Assembly: GCA_015680685.1 (NCBI GenBank)
Contig: MNCI01002956.1
Location: 1 to 49,658, forward strand
DNA: 49,658 bases
Origin: Gnetum montanum
Lineage: Eukaryota; Streptophyta; Gnetopsida; Gnetales; Gnetaceae
Direction of reading: 5' to 3'
This document shows positions 21,494 to 32,889 of the stretch, piece by piece; positions within the stretch are counted from its first letter, which is position 1; the number at the start of each line of letters is the position of its first letter. The position numbers and the translations under genes were made by a program. A model generated the notes under the pieces. The model saw only the letters and a program-made list of their open reading frames with translations. It was not told the origin of the DNA and ran no database searches.

Positions 21494-22370
21494 TGATGAT
21501 TGGTGGAGCAATCCAACACCTAAACATACAAGTTACAAGTGTTCAATTGCAACCTAATCATAATCCAAAAATAGACAATGTTGGTATGCTAGTAATTGAG
21601 TTAAGTTTGTGATCATTTTCTTCCCACTTCAAACTAGTAAGGTTTAAGTGTATGATTTATTTGATAGTGAGGCATATGATAATTGATGTTGATTGGCCCT
21701 TATGGCTCCTAAGTGTAAAGATAATGGAAGTAATATTGAACACTAAGTCTAACTAATAATAGAAACGTAATTCTTTTCTATCCTAGTGCAATGGCTAACC
21801 ATTGTTGATTTTCCATACATGTCTTGGGCTCATGTAATCATTACTGGGATTACCAAGTATCATGCTACTAGTGAACCAAGTGATAATACTACTAAGATTA
21901 CCAAACGATCAGAATTAATGCTCAAAATCAGTTGTATCCATTCCACTTACTATTAACAAGTATTGAAGAAAGTAAAGTATTAAGAAAATATGGAAAATTA
22001 TTCTAAGTAAACAAAAGTAAACTAAGTGATGTTGTAATGATGGAAAATAGTCTCGATCTTTATTTTTGTTTGGAGCTTGTGCCCAAGTACATCTTTCTCG
22101 AATAAAGACACCATTCAACTATAACACATCACACTGCGGGAATTCACTTATTTATAGATAACTACAAAAACAAACTATAATAGTTTCACTAAGGGACTAA
22201 ATGAAAAGTTAGTGGATTGTGTGCCTAAGTGTATTATTTTTTGGGGCCACACACATCTAAGGATATTGTATCAATGATGATGTAGCATAGATAATGATAT
22301 CGTATAAATTACATCATTGATGCCATATCATTGTTATGATATCGTTGTGCATCAAAATTTGACTTCATCA
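21494..22370 (-). repeat. Element A 5' LTR
   Basis: 877 bp, aligned end to end with 8935-9804. Minus-strand start TGATGAAGTCAAATTTTGATG; GATATC palindromes at about 22263-22345. Confidence 0.9.
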
Positions 22371-22456
22371 ATCATCCAACCACATATTATAATCTAATCC
22401 CAAGTGAATACTTGTGACATATATGATTGAGTGTTGGAATCCTCTATAAGTTATCA
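22371..22456 (+). repeat. Old LTR D, second part
   Basis: Picks up where 8934 stopped. TATGATTGAGTGTTGG and the end TTATCA align with TATGGTTGAGTGTAGT and CTCATCA of the E1 LTR. Confidence 0.65.
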
Positions 22457-22457
22457 T

Positions 22458-22476
22458 TGGAATCATTGTCAGGGAT
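22458..22476 (+). other. Primer binding site of element D, tRNA-Asp type
   Basis: TGGAATCATTGTCAGGGAT follows the D LTR after one base and matches 1327-1345 of E1 with a few changes. It shows that D is a 5' LTR on the plus strand. The D interior is lost after about 35 bases, where a chromovirus LTR begins. Confidence 0.65.
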
Positions 22477-22510
22477 ATGTCAATGTTTGTTAAATAGTTT
22501 ATTTTATCAT

Positions 22511-24206
22511 TATAACACCCCACCCTAGCTAGGGCAGGGTGATGCCTAAGATCACTAGTAATCTTACAATAGAAGCATAACAACTAAAAGCTAATGATGT
22601 GTAGAAATACATGATATTAAGGAACGTCAAACTACATAAAAATCCATGCCAAACCAAAATGAAACATACACTTCGATTTCTAAAACTACATGTCTCTATA
22701 GAAATAAAAAATATGCACTTCTCTATGAAGATATAAAAATACATAAACATCATCATCATATATATAAGAGTACAAAGAGTTTGATACAATTATACATAGT
22801 CCATACTACTGTACATGAAAATATACATTAACCAAGCATTGAAGATTTTTCCCTCCTCTACTCTCCCTCTTCATGCTCATTTGGGCTCTTGCACCTTCCT
22901 CCTACAATTAAATAAAGTTAGTACACAAATCACTGGGAAGCCTTTACACTTCTTCTACTAGACAGTCAACAATTATTGCACTGGAGGAGAGGAGTGGGAC
23001 ATAAGGAAACCTAAAACAACTATTAGTCTTGTGCATGCTAAGAACAACACATATACACATAATATCACATATCACATCACATCATTTCCACTATGATGCC
23101 CATGCCATCATACCTACAACCCACACAGTCATAATATATATTATTAGTGCTATGACTCACAAACTAATACTATTGTAAGCCCATGTGGTTACTAGAATAT
23201 CCATACTCAATGTAGCATATGAAACATTTCCATGAGTACTCATAAACAACCATTTCCTATAGGCCTTTTATTAGTCATTTATTTATCCAATTGGTGCTAA
23301 GGTCCATCAACCTATGACCTACAACCACTAGCCTTCTAGAGGACTAGCAATAGGGATGAACACACCTATGCCATGTACTAACCATAGGAATGAACACACT
23401 TATGCTCTCCCAACCTAACATAACATGACCACATATATTCATACCTAATAGTCACATTCATTCTATGAAAGTAATATCATGATTTGACAAAACAACATTT
23501 TGCACCACAACCATATTTCTTGAACTACATGTAATTCCACAAAAACGATCACTATAATAACCTCCAAGATGATATATGCCTAAAGAGAAAATAAATTCAA
23601 TCATTAGAATGTACTTCCCAAAAGGATCCCAATGACACAAATTTCACCTAAATAAAACTTCTAAAAGCAAAGTTATGCATGTTCAAAATTTGATTCATAA
23701 AATAATAATTAAGAATATTTAACTACATCACATGCATAGGTCAACATTACTTTACTTTATTAAAATCTATTTTATTTTACTTTTTAACCATGTGACTTTC
23801 ATAAGCTAATATATATATTTCCTTTTTGACTAATACTATGAACTTCAATCATGCATAACAAACATACTAGGACTCTAAATCAAAATCCATTTAAACCTGC
23901 AAGATCTTTATCAAATGATCTACACATTCACATGTCAAACTCACACCTGAACATCATATAACATAGTGCTATAGTGCAAATGCATAAATACCAAAATCAC
24001 ACATAAAGCATAAATACATACCAAATAGATGCTCTTGTACCCCAATCCAACATCCCTACAAGCAACATCCCCTATCTAACACATCACACAAGGCTAGTGT
24101 ACATAATCACATTAGTTAAGCATGTAAAGACATCATAATCGTAACATAAAGATGAAGCCTTATAACATATAAAATAAATTTATATTAAATTAACTCATCC
24201 CTAACA
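22511..24206 (-). repeat. Chromovirus 3' LTR
   Basis: Starts TGTTAGGGATGAG (minus strand, 24206) 14 bases after the integrase stop and ends GGGGTGTTATA at 22511, close to the GGGGTGTTACA end usual for Del/Tekay LTRs. About 1.7 kb. There is no second copy here to confirm the borders. Local short open stretches are not genes. Confidence 0.55.
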
Positions 24207-24219
24207 ACCCACCAAGACT

Positions 24220-25700
24220 TTAAATGTAATGTATAAATTGTAAGCGTATGTCCATACCTAATGTGTTTGGATGGGATGTAACACTATCCCCTTCTTGAGA
24301 ATCTTCCTCCCAGAAGATCTTAAGATGAGCTATGCACATCTCAATCCTGACCTCTAAGGTAGCCTCTAAAGTTCCATATCTATTCCATAAAATCTTGATC
24401 ATAAGTACAACTTTACAGCATAGCTATCACAATATAGAATTAATAATGTCTATTGGATGCTCAACATAATTAAGATTGGATTGTAGCTATATTCCTGAAT
24501 GGTTAATCACATGATGTTCATCAAGCACATAACATTGTAGCATAGATACATGAAACACATCCTGTACATGTACCAAATGAGAAGGTAATGCTATTTGACA
24601 GGCCACTCTCCTAATCTATTAGAATACCTAAAAATGACCATTGTATCTAGGAACCAATTTCCATTTTTGGCCAAATTAGGTATGGCCTTTCAAGGGAGAA
24701 ACACAAAGAAATACATGATCCTTGACCGAAAACTTCAGTTGCCTTTGATGCCAATTGGCATATACTACCTTCCTATCCTATGAAGCTCTTAATCTATCTC
24801 AAATCTCATGAATCTGCTCTATGATCTTTCTCACCAAATCTGTGCTTACCTACTAATGATCTACTATGATATCCCAACATAAAGGTGCTCTACAAGGTCT
24901 ACCACATAAAATCTCATATGGTGCTTCACAAACTCTCCTCATAACTATTATTATATGCAAATTCAACTAATGGTAGCATCCAATCCCAACCTTCTCTATA
25001 TTGCAAAGCATAGGATCTTAACATGAATTCTACAGTTTGATTCACCCACTTAGTTTTAACCATCAGTTTATGCATGATATCCCAGACTCATATTTAGATT
25101 TATACCCATCTCCTTCTAAATTTCTTTCCAAAAATGTGACATGAATCAAGCATATCTATCACTAATAATCTATCATGGCACACTATGCAACCACATGATC
25201 TCTACAAAAAAGAGATGTGCAATTTCTATAGCATTCATTGATGCTCATGTAGAAAGGAAAGGAGTAGACTTTATCAACAAATCAATAACTACTAATATAG
25301 CATCGTAGCCACTGCAAACCTATGGAAGACCAATAATGAAATCCATACCAATGACATCCCATTTTCACTAAGGACTATCATGGGAATGTAAATATCTCCT
25401 AGACCTCTGATGCTCTATCTTCACTTCTTGGAAAATTAAACATCGAGACATATATTATCCTACATTTCTCTTCATACCAAGCCACCAATACATCCATCAT
25501 AAACTCTGGTACATCTTCTAACTACCTAGATGCATTTGGTATCTGCTCATGTGGGCCTCATCCATCAATTGAATTCATAGAGGTTCTAGAACACATACTT
25601 GATCATCCCTCCATAACACTTGATGGCTATCCACAGAGAGTAGTTCATCAAAGGTGATTTGTTGCCTCAAATCTTGACACCATGGATCATGTCATTGTTA
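24220..25700 (-). pseudogene. pol: Chromovirus integrase with chromodomain-region tail
   Basis: Minus strand. The N-terminal zinc finger region has SRYQMHLGS, KMYQSLWWMYWWLGMKRNVG and CLIFQEVKIEHQR. The core has MDFIIGLP and YDAILVVIDLLIKSTPF. Near 24990 comes LRSYALQYREGWDWMLPLVE, then FAYNNSYEESL, typical of Del/Tekay. The C-terminal MIKILWNRYGTLEATLEVRI, then EMCIAHLKIF, has the VKxLWxxxGxEEATWE pattern that marks the chromovirus chromodomain region. Stops and indels occur throughout; inactive. Chromoviruses use this tail to target chromatin. Confidence 0.8.
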
Positions 25701-25850
25701 CTCTCATATTTCCTCCTAAAAATGTAATTGAATTGTCATGCTATTAAGCTTACTTTCCATCCTAATCAATGGATTTTCTTCTTTATTAATCTTACCAAGC
25801 CTGTATTTAATAGTGAAATCAAAGTCAACAAGACACGACATCCACCTACA
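25700..25850 (-). pseudogene. pol: End of chromovirus RNase H
   Basis: Minus strand CRWMSCLVDFDFTIKYRLGK matches the RWxELLxDYDxxIxYHPGK segment at the end of RNase H, broken at 25850 by the joint with element B. Confidence 0.65.
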
Positions 25851-26250
25851 TTGTTGAAATCAATTCTCCATATGTTGAAGGGTTCTAAAGGTTGAATCCA
25901 TTATTGTGGATCCTCCATTCTAGTAGTCATTCCCCCATTACGTTGGTAGCACTCACAAGATTAGACGAAATGATGAGCATCCTAGAATAATGTAGGCCAA
26001 TAATATCCTGCAAGTAAGCAAGATTTTAATGGTTGTTCATCTCCTAGTTTAATAACCCCCATAAGGGCCTTCATGAGCATCTTGGAGAACTTGCAATTGA
26101 TCTACATCAAGAACACAACATCAAACCAAGCCATTAGAGCATACCTTATAAAGGTGCCCATTGATTTCCATGAAATATTTGGCTCAGTGAAGAAAATATT
26201 GTTTCTTTTTAATTTCTAGCCCTTATGGAATCTCTTGTGTGAGAAGATAG
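25850..26250 (-). pseudogene. pol: Element B integrase, N-terminal part only
   Basis: Minus strand. It aligns with 16000-16300 of element A: AHEGPYGGY-like zinc-finger text near 26070, then the segment ending in a decayed [12 protein letters not shown]-like stretch at 25850. The catalytic core is missing because the chromovirus piece begins there. Confidence 0.7.
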
Positions 26251-26329
26251 GTAAGAATGCTACTATAGCAATGTGTATATGTGGTTAATTAATTTTATAT
26301 TACATCTACAAATAGGATTTCATCAGGGA

Positions 26330-26960
26330 AATGGTTAGAAATTGGATATTTATCCTCTTTGTTGTCCCATTGTAACTGAGATAAATGATCAGCAACAACA
26401 TTCTCGGTTCCTTTATGATCAATCATCATAAGATCAAACTCTTGTAAGATCCGAGGCATTGTATGATGCAAGGGCTCACCATTAGTTTATTCATTAGGAA
26501 CCGAATTGCACAATGATCCATATGTACAAATATCTTATAGTCCAATACATAGTGCCTAAATTTTTCTAGTGCAAACACCACAACCATTAACTCTTTTTCT
26601 ATTGTGGTGTAGTTGAGTTGTGCACCAGCAATACATTGACTTGCACAGTGAATATAGTAGGGACATTTTTGGTCATCTAACTATGTAAGTACAGCTCCTA
26701 AAGCAAAATTGGATGCATCAGTCATTATGTGGAATGGTCTAGACCAGTCAAGAGCTTGTAGAATAGGTGTTTCTGTGAGCTTCTGCTTAAAGGTTTGGAA
26801 GGCTAGCTAACATTCCTTGGTCCATTCAAAGGGCACGTCCTTCTTTGGTAATTCCACCAATGGTTTTGCAATCATAGAAAAGGTCTCAATGAAGCATCTA
26901 TAATAACTAGTATGTCCAAGAAGTGACTAGATATATTTTACAGTTTTAGGTTGATGAGTG
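26330..26960 (-). pseudogene. pol: Element B RNase H
   Basis: Minus strand. CIAGAQLNYTTIEKELMVVV, then FALEKFRHYVLDYKIFVHMD and HCAIRFLMNKLMVSP are the RNase H segments with the catalytic Glu and Asp contexts. Aligns with A, slightly better preserved. Confidence 0.8.
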
Positions 26961-26999
26961 ATTCCTTCGATGACTTTAATATTTTTAGGATCAACCTCT

Positions 27000-27600
27000 A
27001 TCCCTATTTGTGAAATCTTATGCCCTAATACATCTTCTTGGACCATTAAATGGATTTTTTGCCAATTGAGCCTTAAATTGGTTTCAACACATTATTTTAG
27101 TACTTGCTCTAATTGGTCCAATGCTTGTTCAAAGTCCACTCCGTAGGTGAAGAAATCATCCATAAAGACCTCACACCATTCCTAATTTGTTGCTAAAATA
27201 TACTTACAACTAGATGTTGAAATGTTATTGCGGCATTGCACAAGCCAAATGACATATATCTATATGTAAATGTCCCCCAAGGACTTGTGAATGTGGTCTT
27301 GGCTTAGTCTTCTTGTGCTATTTGAATTTGATTGTATCCACTATAACCATCCAGAAAACTATAGTAGCAATGCTCTGTAATGGTATCTAAGACTTGGTTG
27401 ACAAATGGCAATGGAAAGTGGTCTTTGAATGTCACCATGTTCAATAGCCTAAAATCTATACACACCCTCCATTTACCTTCCTTTCTAGGCACAATGACTA
27501 ATAGGCTAACCCATTCACTGTCAGCAATGGGGTAGATGAACCTAGCTTTTAGAAGTTTTTCAATTTCTTGTTTAATCACTTGCTTAAGCTTTGGGTTCAA
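27000..27600 (-). pseudogene. pol: Element B reverse transcriptase
   Basis: Minus strand. IEKLLKARFIYPIADSEWVS, WRVCIDFRLLNMVTFKDHFP, PLPFVNQVLDTI and SFLDGYSGYNQIQIAQED are the fingers and palm; TFTSPWGTFTYRYMSFGLCN follows. The active site VFMDDFFT is intact at about 27160 in a shifted frame, so unlike A this copy keeps both catalytic Asp codons. It is disrupted by one TAG and small indels. Preceded by the link PELTGIDPRICQHRI at 27680. Confidence 0.88.
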
Positions 27601-27618
27601 TCACCTTTGCAGTTGTCA

Positions 27619-28103
27619 TCAAGGTTTCATGGAAATATTAGTGTAAATTCTATGTTGGCATATCCTAGGATCTATTCCAGTTAATTCAGGATATGACCAA
27701 GCAAAGACTTTCGACCATTTGTTTACCATCCTCAACAGTCTTTCTTTTTTTCGGGGAGCGAGCTTAGCATTAATGATTACTAGTTTTCCATTCTTGAGGA
27801 ATGTGTACTCCATACCAGTGGGCAACGATTTTAACTCAAGGAGCTCTTGCTTAAACTCACTAGGAATTTCCAACTTCCCCCACTTGGTATTTTTGGTATT
27901 AGTACTTGGAAGTTAGCGATGGACTTGCTCTAATCTATCTATGCTATCAATGTAGGCACAAGTTAAGCTCTCAGTTGGTTCCATAAATATAGTTGAATTT
28001 TTCGCTGTCAGCCACTAGGTGCCTTCCTATCTTATGAATATTACATACAAGCATCTTTGTATGTTAGTTATGTAATGATCATAAATGTTGGTGGCTACTA
28101 TAA
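27619..28103 (-). pseudogene. pol: Element B protease-RT link, broken by element C
   Basis: Minus strand. An open stretch at 27619-27873 reads MEIPSEFKQELLELKSLP, then WSKVFAWSYPELTGIDPRIC, the usual link before Ty3/gypsy RT. Upstream to 28103 it aligns loosely with 18000-18215 of element A. The sequence stops at the LTR of C and resumes at 47425. Confidence 0.75.
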
Positions 28104-29480
28104 TGACGGAAAACGTCGATTGCTGGAAATACCGAACGAAAGTCTGTGTACATAGTTCTAACCGCAGATCTGTGCGAGGATCGTGTTGGAGAGAAAACGG
28201 ATCCGAGGTGCCTTGAAGAGTCTTATCGATCAGACAAGGACTTACTTGATTAGTAAATTTTTTTTCGATGTTTAGATGACAAAATAATGGTTCTTTACAG
28301 TTCTTTATGAGAAGATTGTAACGTTGTTAATTTCAAAAATAGTTGGAACAAACGTAATTGATTTCGAAGCGATTTGCAGAATTAGTACAGATAGGAGACA
28401 AGAGATCAGATTTGGAACCTGATCGAACCCCAAGATCTGGGATTCGATTCATGAAAAGAGTATATTAGATACAATGATTACAAGTGGACTTCGATTCTAG
28501 CGAAGTGCATGCCGATAACAAGAAAAGCTGAGCAAAGATAAAACAAGAAAAAGCTGATCTACCTTGTTCTAGCAGATCTGGGTACAAAGAGGCCAAACTC
28601 GAAGTAGAATGTCTGTCAATCAGTCGTTTCTGATCAAATTTTCTCGCTGACTATCTTCGATATTCTTTCTATTACTGGTCCCCTTTTTTCCCCTCTTGTC
28701 AATCCTTGCTAGAGGTTGTCAACAATGCTAATTGAATGAAAATTCATTCACAGAGAAAATTTATCAGTCTTGAAGGAATTCTTGCCCCCTTTGAGCTTTG
28801 TTGGTTGGCATTTTTATAAGGTTAAGATCAGGAGAAAAATGTGGTTTAGATTACGTGTGTCCTGAACCTAAAAAAATGTTGTTGACTTGTTGTGGTGGTT
28901 GTTGAAGCTTATGATGCCAGACTGCCTTACACTCTAAAGTGTAACGCGTCGTAAACTGGGACTTTGGCGACAAGCTTTTTCTTAATTACGCTACGATACG
29001 TTGGAGAGTGTTTCGCATCGTACAGACTGCTACTACTTGTATTATGCCACTTTTTTCTATGCTTGCATTACGTTGCATTGCGATAGATTACACTTCATAG
29101 CGTAACTTTGCATAAAATAGCGCACTTGCAAAAAATTGAAGTGTTGTTGAAGTCTTGAATATTTGTCATCCTCAATGTTACGATGGACTGCTTTCTGACA
29201 TTACACTGCATAACGCAATATTACGCTATGTTGCGTAATGCAGCATAATATGTCAAAAGTTAAAGTTTCTAGAAACATAGAGAATTTAGAACAACTTGCC
29301 ACTGTGCATCCATTGCTTTGTTATGTCTTCTGGAATTTGTTTGTGTTGTGTTGCACAGCGTGGAAGGATAGGCCTTTGACTGAAAAGGAACTTGTTGTGC
29401 TGTGCCTTGCTGAGACCCCTTGCCTGAATGACTAGTTTTTCATTGAACAACTGAGGCCTCAAAATTTCCATGGTGTTTCA
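28104..29480 (-). repeat. Element C 3' LTR
   Basis: 1377 bp, aligned end to end with 44229-45590. Minus strand starts TGAAACACCATGG and ends TTTTCCGTCA. TATA box TTATAAAAA at 28811-28819. A cluster of TTACGC/GCGTAA motifs occupies about 28925-29250 in U3. Confidence 0.9.
28811..28819 (-). promoter_or_regulatory. TATA box of element C 3' LTR
   Basis: Minus strand TTATAAAAA, conserved in the other LTR at 44939-44948. Confidence 0.6.
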
Positions 29481-29495
29481 ATGGCCCCTCTTTGT
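29481..29495 (-). promoter_or_regulatory. 3' polypurine tract of element C
   Basis: Minus strand AACAAAGAGGGGCCAT directly before the LTR start. Confidence 0.7.
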
Positions 29496-30681
29496 TGACG
29501 TTTAGAGGGCTTGCCTGAAAGACGTCGACAAAGAATACGAAACATCGGAGAGGTTAAGGCATCAACAACGTTTGTCAGAGAGTGCTCAAATATCGCTCTG
29601 TCAAACTTAAAAGTGCAAAGATGGGGGGAAATAGAGTGTAGGAGGGATCTTACAGGAGTTAGAGAAGGGAGGTTCGGGGAAGACTCAAATACATGAACAT
29701 GAAGCTTCTTTGAACAAGTCATTACGTCTTTTTGCTAATGTGTTTGCGAAAGGTTATGTCGTCATACTGCATATGAAGGGCTTGCAAGGATGAGTTGTGT
29801 TTTGCTCGCATGGCCTAGATGAGTTATTTTACATCCATTTTGAAAAAATTTGTCCCCTTTGTTTTTGAAAAATGTAGATTGCATCCCACAAGGCGAGCTG
29901 TGTTACACCTATTTTGTGGACATGATAATGCAAACGGATCAACTTAATGCTCACGTTCTGTACAGGTGGAGAAGAAAGCAAGGACAATTGTAAAGATATG
30001 GAAAGGGGAAAAAAAAGTAAGGTATCCGATGAGGGGAGAGGTAGGGATTGCACTTCCAAGTGTCCAGGCTAGTCTGAGCATCCACCTCAGAAGGCTACAA
30101 TACCTCACCTTCCAATGAAAGTATTCTCGATCAGTGCTATCGTAACAAGTAACCTGCAAAACACAACATAGAACAAAGAGCTAGAAATAAATGTCTTGAT
30201 CACTAAGAAGGGAGGCTATTGAAACAAGTACTGTCCAAAACAAAAAGGTGGATGAAAACTATGAAAGAGGGGCCAAGAGTAAGAAGCAAGGGTCCCAATG
30301 TTGATGCCGCAGTTCAGCAGCTGCCGTCAACAGCCAGATTCATCTTACTTCATCAACTGGGCAAAGAACCAATCAGATGAACTTGCCAAGGTAGAATCTG
30401 GTGGCGGCGATGGTGGAGGCTACTAAAATTAGTGATGACCATAGCTTCTTTGAGTGCTCTAAGTAGCAAAGTTAATCCCAGGAGGTGCAACTACAGAGTG
30501 GCTATCATAGCAACATCTCTGAGAGATCAGTAGTATGCCTTTCGGCATATCTGAGGAATCAGTAGGATGTCGGTGGGGTAGTGGTGTTGCATCTGTTCCA
30601 ACACCTTACTCGCTTTATCTAGTAGGGATGCAGTGCAAGAATGATCATGCTCACTTACTTCATGGGTTTCCTATTGATAGA
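29496..30681 (-). other. 3' untranslated spacer of element C
   Basis: No conserved protein in any frame. Several unrelated open stretches (for example 29511-29696 plus, 29829-30159 minus) lack motifs. Nothing else recognised. Confidence 0.5.
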
Positions 30682-31050
30682 TTCCAATTTTAGGTCCTGG
30701 TTGACCATTATTGCTAGTTTTAAGTCTCAGCAGACCGTGGTCCCAGTTTAACGTTTGGGTAGACTAAAAATTGCTAGTTCTAAGTCGTAGCAGACAGTGG
30801 AATAGCTAGTTTATGGTCCTAGCAGACCGCGCTGTGGATGTCAGTTTTACATTGTGACCCACGGACAAATCTATGCTGGTTTAGCATCTCAGTAGACGTA
30901 TGCTTACCTTGCCAGTTTCACTTCATGACGGATGATGGAATATTTTTCTTATTTAGCGTTGTGGTGGATGTGTGTGAGAACTACCAATTTTATGTCATAG
31001 CGGACGTGTACAAATTTGCTAGTTTTATGTCATAGTAGACATTCGTTACC
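30682..31050. repeat. Degenerate tandem repeat downstream of integrase
   Basis: About eleven loose units of 30-37 bp with the plus-strand core TTGCTAGTTTTATGTCATAG and then CAGAC. Related units lie at 34644-34671 and 39696-40076. Tandem repeats in untranslated parts are common in Tat-lineage elements. Confidence 0.65.
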
Positions 31051-31073
31051 TGAGTTTGAGATGAGTTGATGCT

Positions 31074-32360
31074 TAGATGTGGTACCGCTTTAGATACAGA
31101 TGATTCACTAAATTTGGTAGCTCGTTGCCATCGATATTTGCTAACTTGAATGCTCCATTACTGTATGTGTCGTTGACCAAGAAAGGGCCTTCCTAGTTTG
31201 TAGAAAACTTGCCTACTAGTTCACGTATGGCTTTGAGAACTAGATCTCCCTTCTTGATCGGTTGTTGATGCAGATTGTGCCGATGCTTCTATCTTTGCTT
31301 GTTCTAATATCTTTTGATGGTATCAAGCATTTGGATGCATTTCTCCTCTACTGAGTCTAAATCCATGATCCTAGAATCGTTGTGTTGAGTCTCATTTATA
31401 ATCATGGAGAGGACCATCCGCAATGAGGGAACCTGTAATTCCAAGGGCAACACTACTTTGGACCCATAGACTAGACTATAGGGTGTCCTATCTGTAGCTT
31501 TCCTGCACGTCATACGATACACCCATAGCACGTAGAGGATTTTTTCATGCCACCATTTCTTATTACTGTTGAGAATCTTCTTGAGTAAATTGATGATCAC
31601 CTTGTTTGTTGCCTCTGCTTGACCATTTGCTTGCGGGTAATAGGGTGAAGAAAATGATTGCTTGATGCCAACATTATCGCAAAAAGATTTTGTTTCGATA
31701 CTACTAAATTGTGGCCCATTGTCGGTCACAATAGTCATACGGAGCCTAAATATGGTTACAATATTGTCTAAGATAAAATGGCAAACTTGTTGAGATGTTA
31801 TATTCCATAGGGGAATAGCCTCAAACCACTTCGTAAAATACTCAGTGGTGATGATAATGAAACTATGTCCTGCAGAAAATGTAGGTGCGATAGGGCCTAT
31901 AATGTCTAGTCCCCATCATTGGAATGACCAAGTAATTTGTGTGGTGTGTAACTTAGTTGGTAACACATGTATTATATTTTCATAACACTGGCACGTGTCG
32001 CATGTTTTAACCTTGACAAGACAGTCGTTTTCCATGTATGGCCAATAGTACCCTAGGCATCTGATTTTAGCAGCCATGGCTTGCGGGGCTATGTGTCCTC
32101 CACACAGCCCCTCATGGACCTCACTAACTATTCATTGCACTTGGTCGTTACTAACACAGGTTAGCAATACTCCATCGAATGAGCGTCTACAGAGAGTACT
32201 GTCTCCAATGATTATGTATTGCCTGACGCATTTGCGCACTACATCTTTCTGCGCATGTGTTAGCTCGTGTGGTGGTTCACCATGCAGAAGGTAAGTTTTA
32301 ATGTTATCATACCATTCTGGCATCCCTCTCGCATTTAATGAGGATATTTGCACCGATTGT
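31074..32360 (-). pseudogene. pol: Element C integrase
   Basis: Minus strand. The N-terminal zinc finger is EVHEGLCGGHIAPQAMAAKI ... KTCDTCQCY. The core starts WGLDIIGPIAP (Asp), with TIVTDNGPQFSS (Asp) and YPQANGQAEATNKVIINLLK (Glu). The catalytic triad is present. An uninterrupted stretch of 144 codons spans 31304-31738. The C-terminal part has GDLVLKAIRELVGKF, EGPFLVNDTYSNGAFKL and ends LYLKRYH near 31074. Text matches Tat integrases. A few stops (TAG, TAA) upstream of 31738 prevent function. Confidence 0.9.
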
Positions 32361-32479
32361 ACATTCCATCATTAAGCAGGCCAAGTGGCAAACAAGTGTG
32401 GTGGCACGTTTAGCGCCAGTGTGGCCAGTGCATCGGCCACAATGTTTTCATTATGCAGCACGTGTTGGGCATCAGTTGT

Positions 32480-32810
32480 CATGAATTTTTTAAGGAGATC
32501 TTTAGCCATATCATAGTATGGCTATAGATGCACAGCCTTGCAGGTGTAGACTCCTATGATTTGATTGATGATGAGCATTGAATCACTTTAGATTGCTAGG
32601 TGTTGAACGTTGAGTTCTCTGGCTATCAACAATCCTCTAAGGAGCCCTTCATACTCGGCCACATTGTTCGTACAAGGGAAGGTCAGTCGGTAAGCCAATG
32701 GATGCACATCCTGAGGAAAAAGCATAATAACAGTGGCAGCACTACCACCTCTGGTGGTTGAAGCTCTGTCAAAGTATAACATTGCTTCAAGGCCTGTTGA
32801 CACAAGGCTT
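32480..32810 (-). pseudogene. pol: Element C second RNase H (archaeal-type, Tat hallmark)
   Basis: Minus strand. LYFDRASTTRGGSAATVIML, then LTFPCTNNVAEYEGLLRGLL and a decayed SDSMLIINQI followed by IVADALATLAL. The DGAxxxxGxGxG, TNNxAEYEAL and GDSxLVxxQ pattern is that of the extra RNase H reported in Tat-lineage elements. Here the first Asp context reads FDRAS and the Gly-rich strand is partly lost. An unbroken 71-codon stretch covers 32588-32803. Confidence 0.85.
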
Positions 32811-32889
32811 AAGCTATCTACATGTTCAACCAGAAATTTTGACTCTATGGTAGCTTGATCGTTAATAGGCGATGTTGCTAACTGGTCAG

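Larger units (their letters stand above)
8935..22370 (-). mobile_element. A: full-structure Athila-like Ty3/gypsy element
   Basis: 13.4 kb including the gap, read on the minus strand: 5' LTR, tRNA-Asp primer site, gag, protease, RT, RNase H, integrase, non-coding spacer, large 3' ORF, purine tract, 3' LTR. The LTR ends are TGATGA...TCATCA as in E1. Flanks are ATTGT (8930-8934) and ATCAT (22371-22375), which could be one target duplication after two transitions. All ORFs carry many stops. It inserted into LTR D, because D resumes directly after it. Confidence 0.9.
22511..25850 (-). mobile_element. Del/Tekay-type chromovirus, 3' part
   Basis: Minus strand, from the end of RNase H through integrase and chromodomain-region tail to the 3' LTR. 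The gag, protease and RT parts are missing. The right end passes at about 25850 into the integrase of element B, with no LTR or target duplication, so this is a recombination or deletion joint. Confidence 0.7.

Noticed and set aside
22511-22545. Inverted repeat CACCCCACCCTAGC/GGGCAGGGTG as a terminator or tRNA-like structure
   Set aside because: It is better explained as the end of a Del/Tekay LTR, which normally ends GGGGTGTTACA.
30838-31035. Plus-strand open stretch as a small gene
   Set aside because: It lies in the degenerate tandem repeat downstream of integrase and has no motif.
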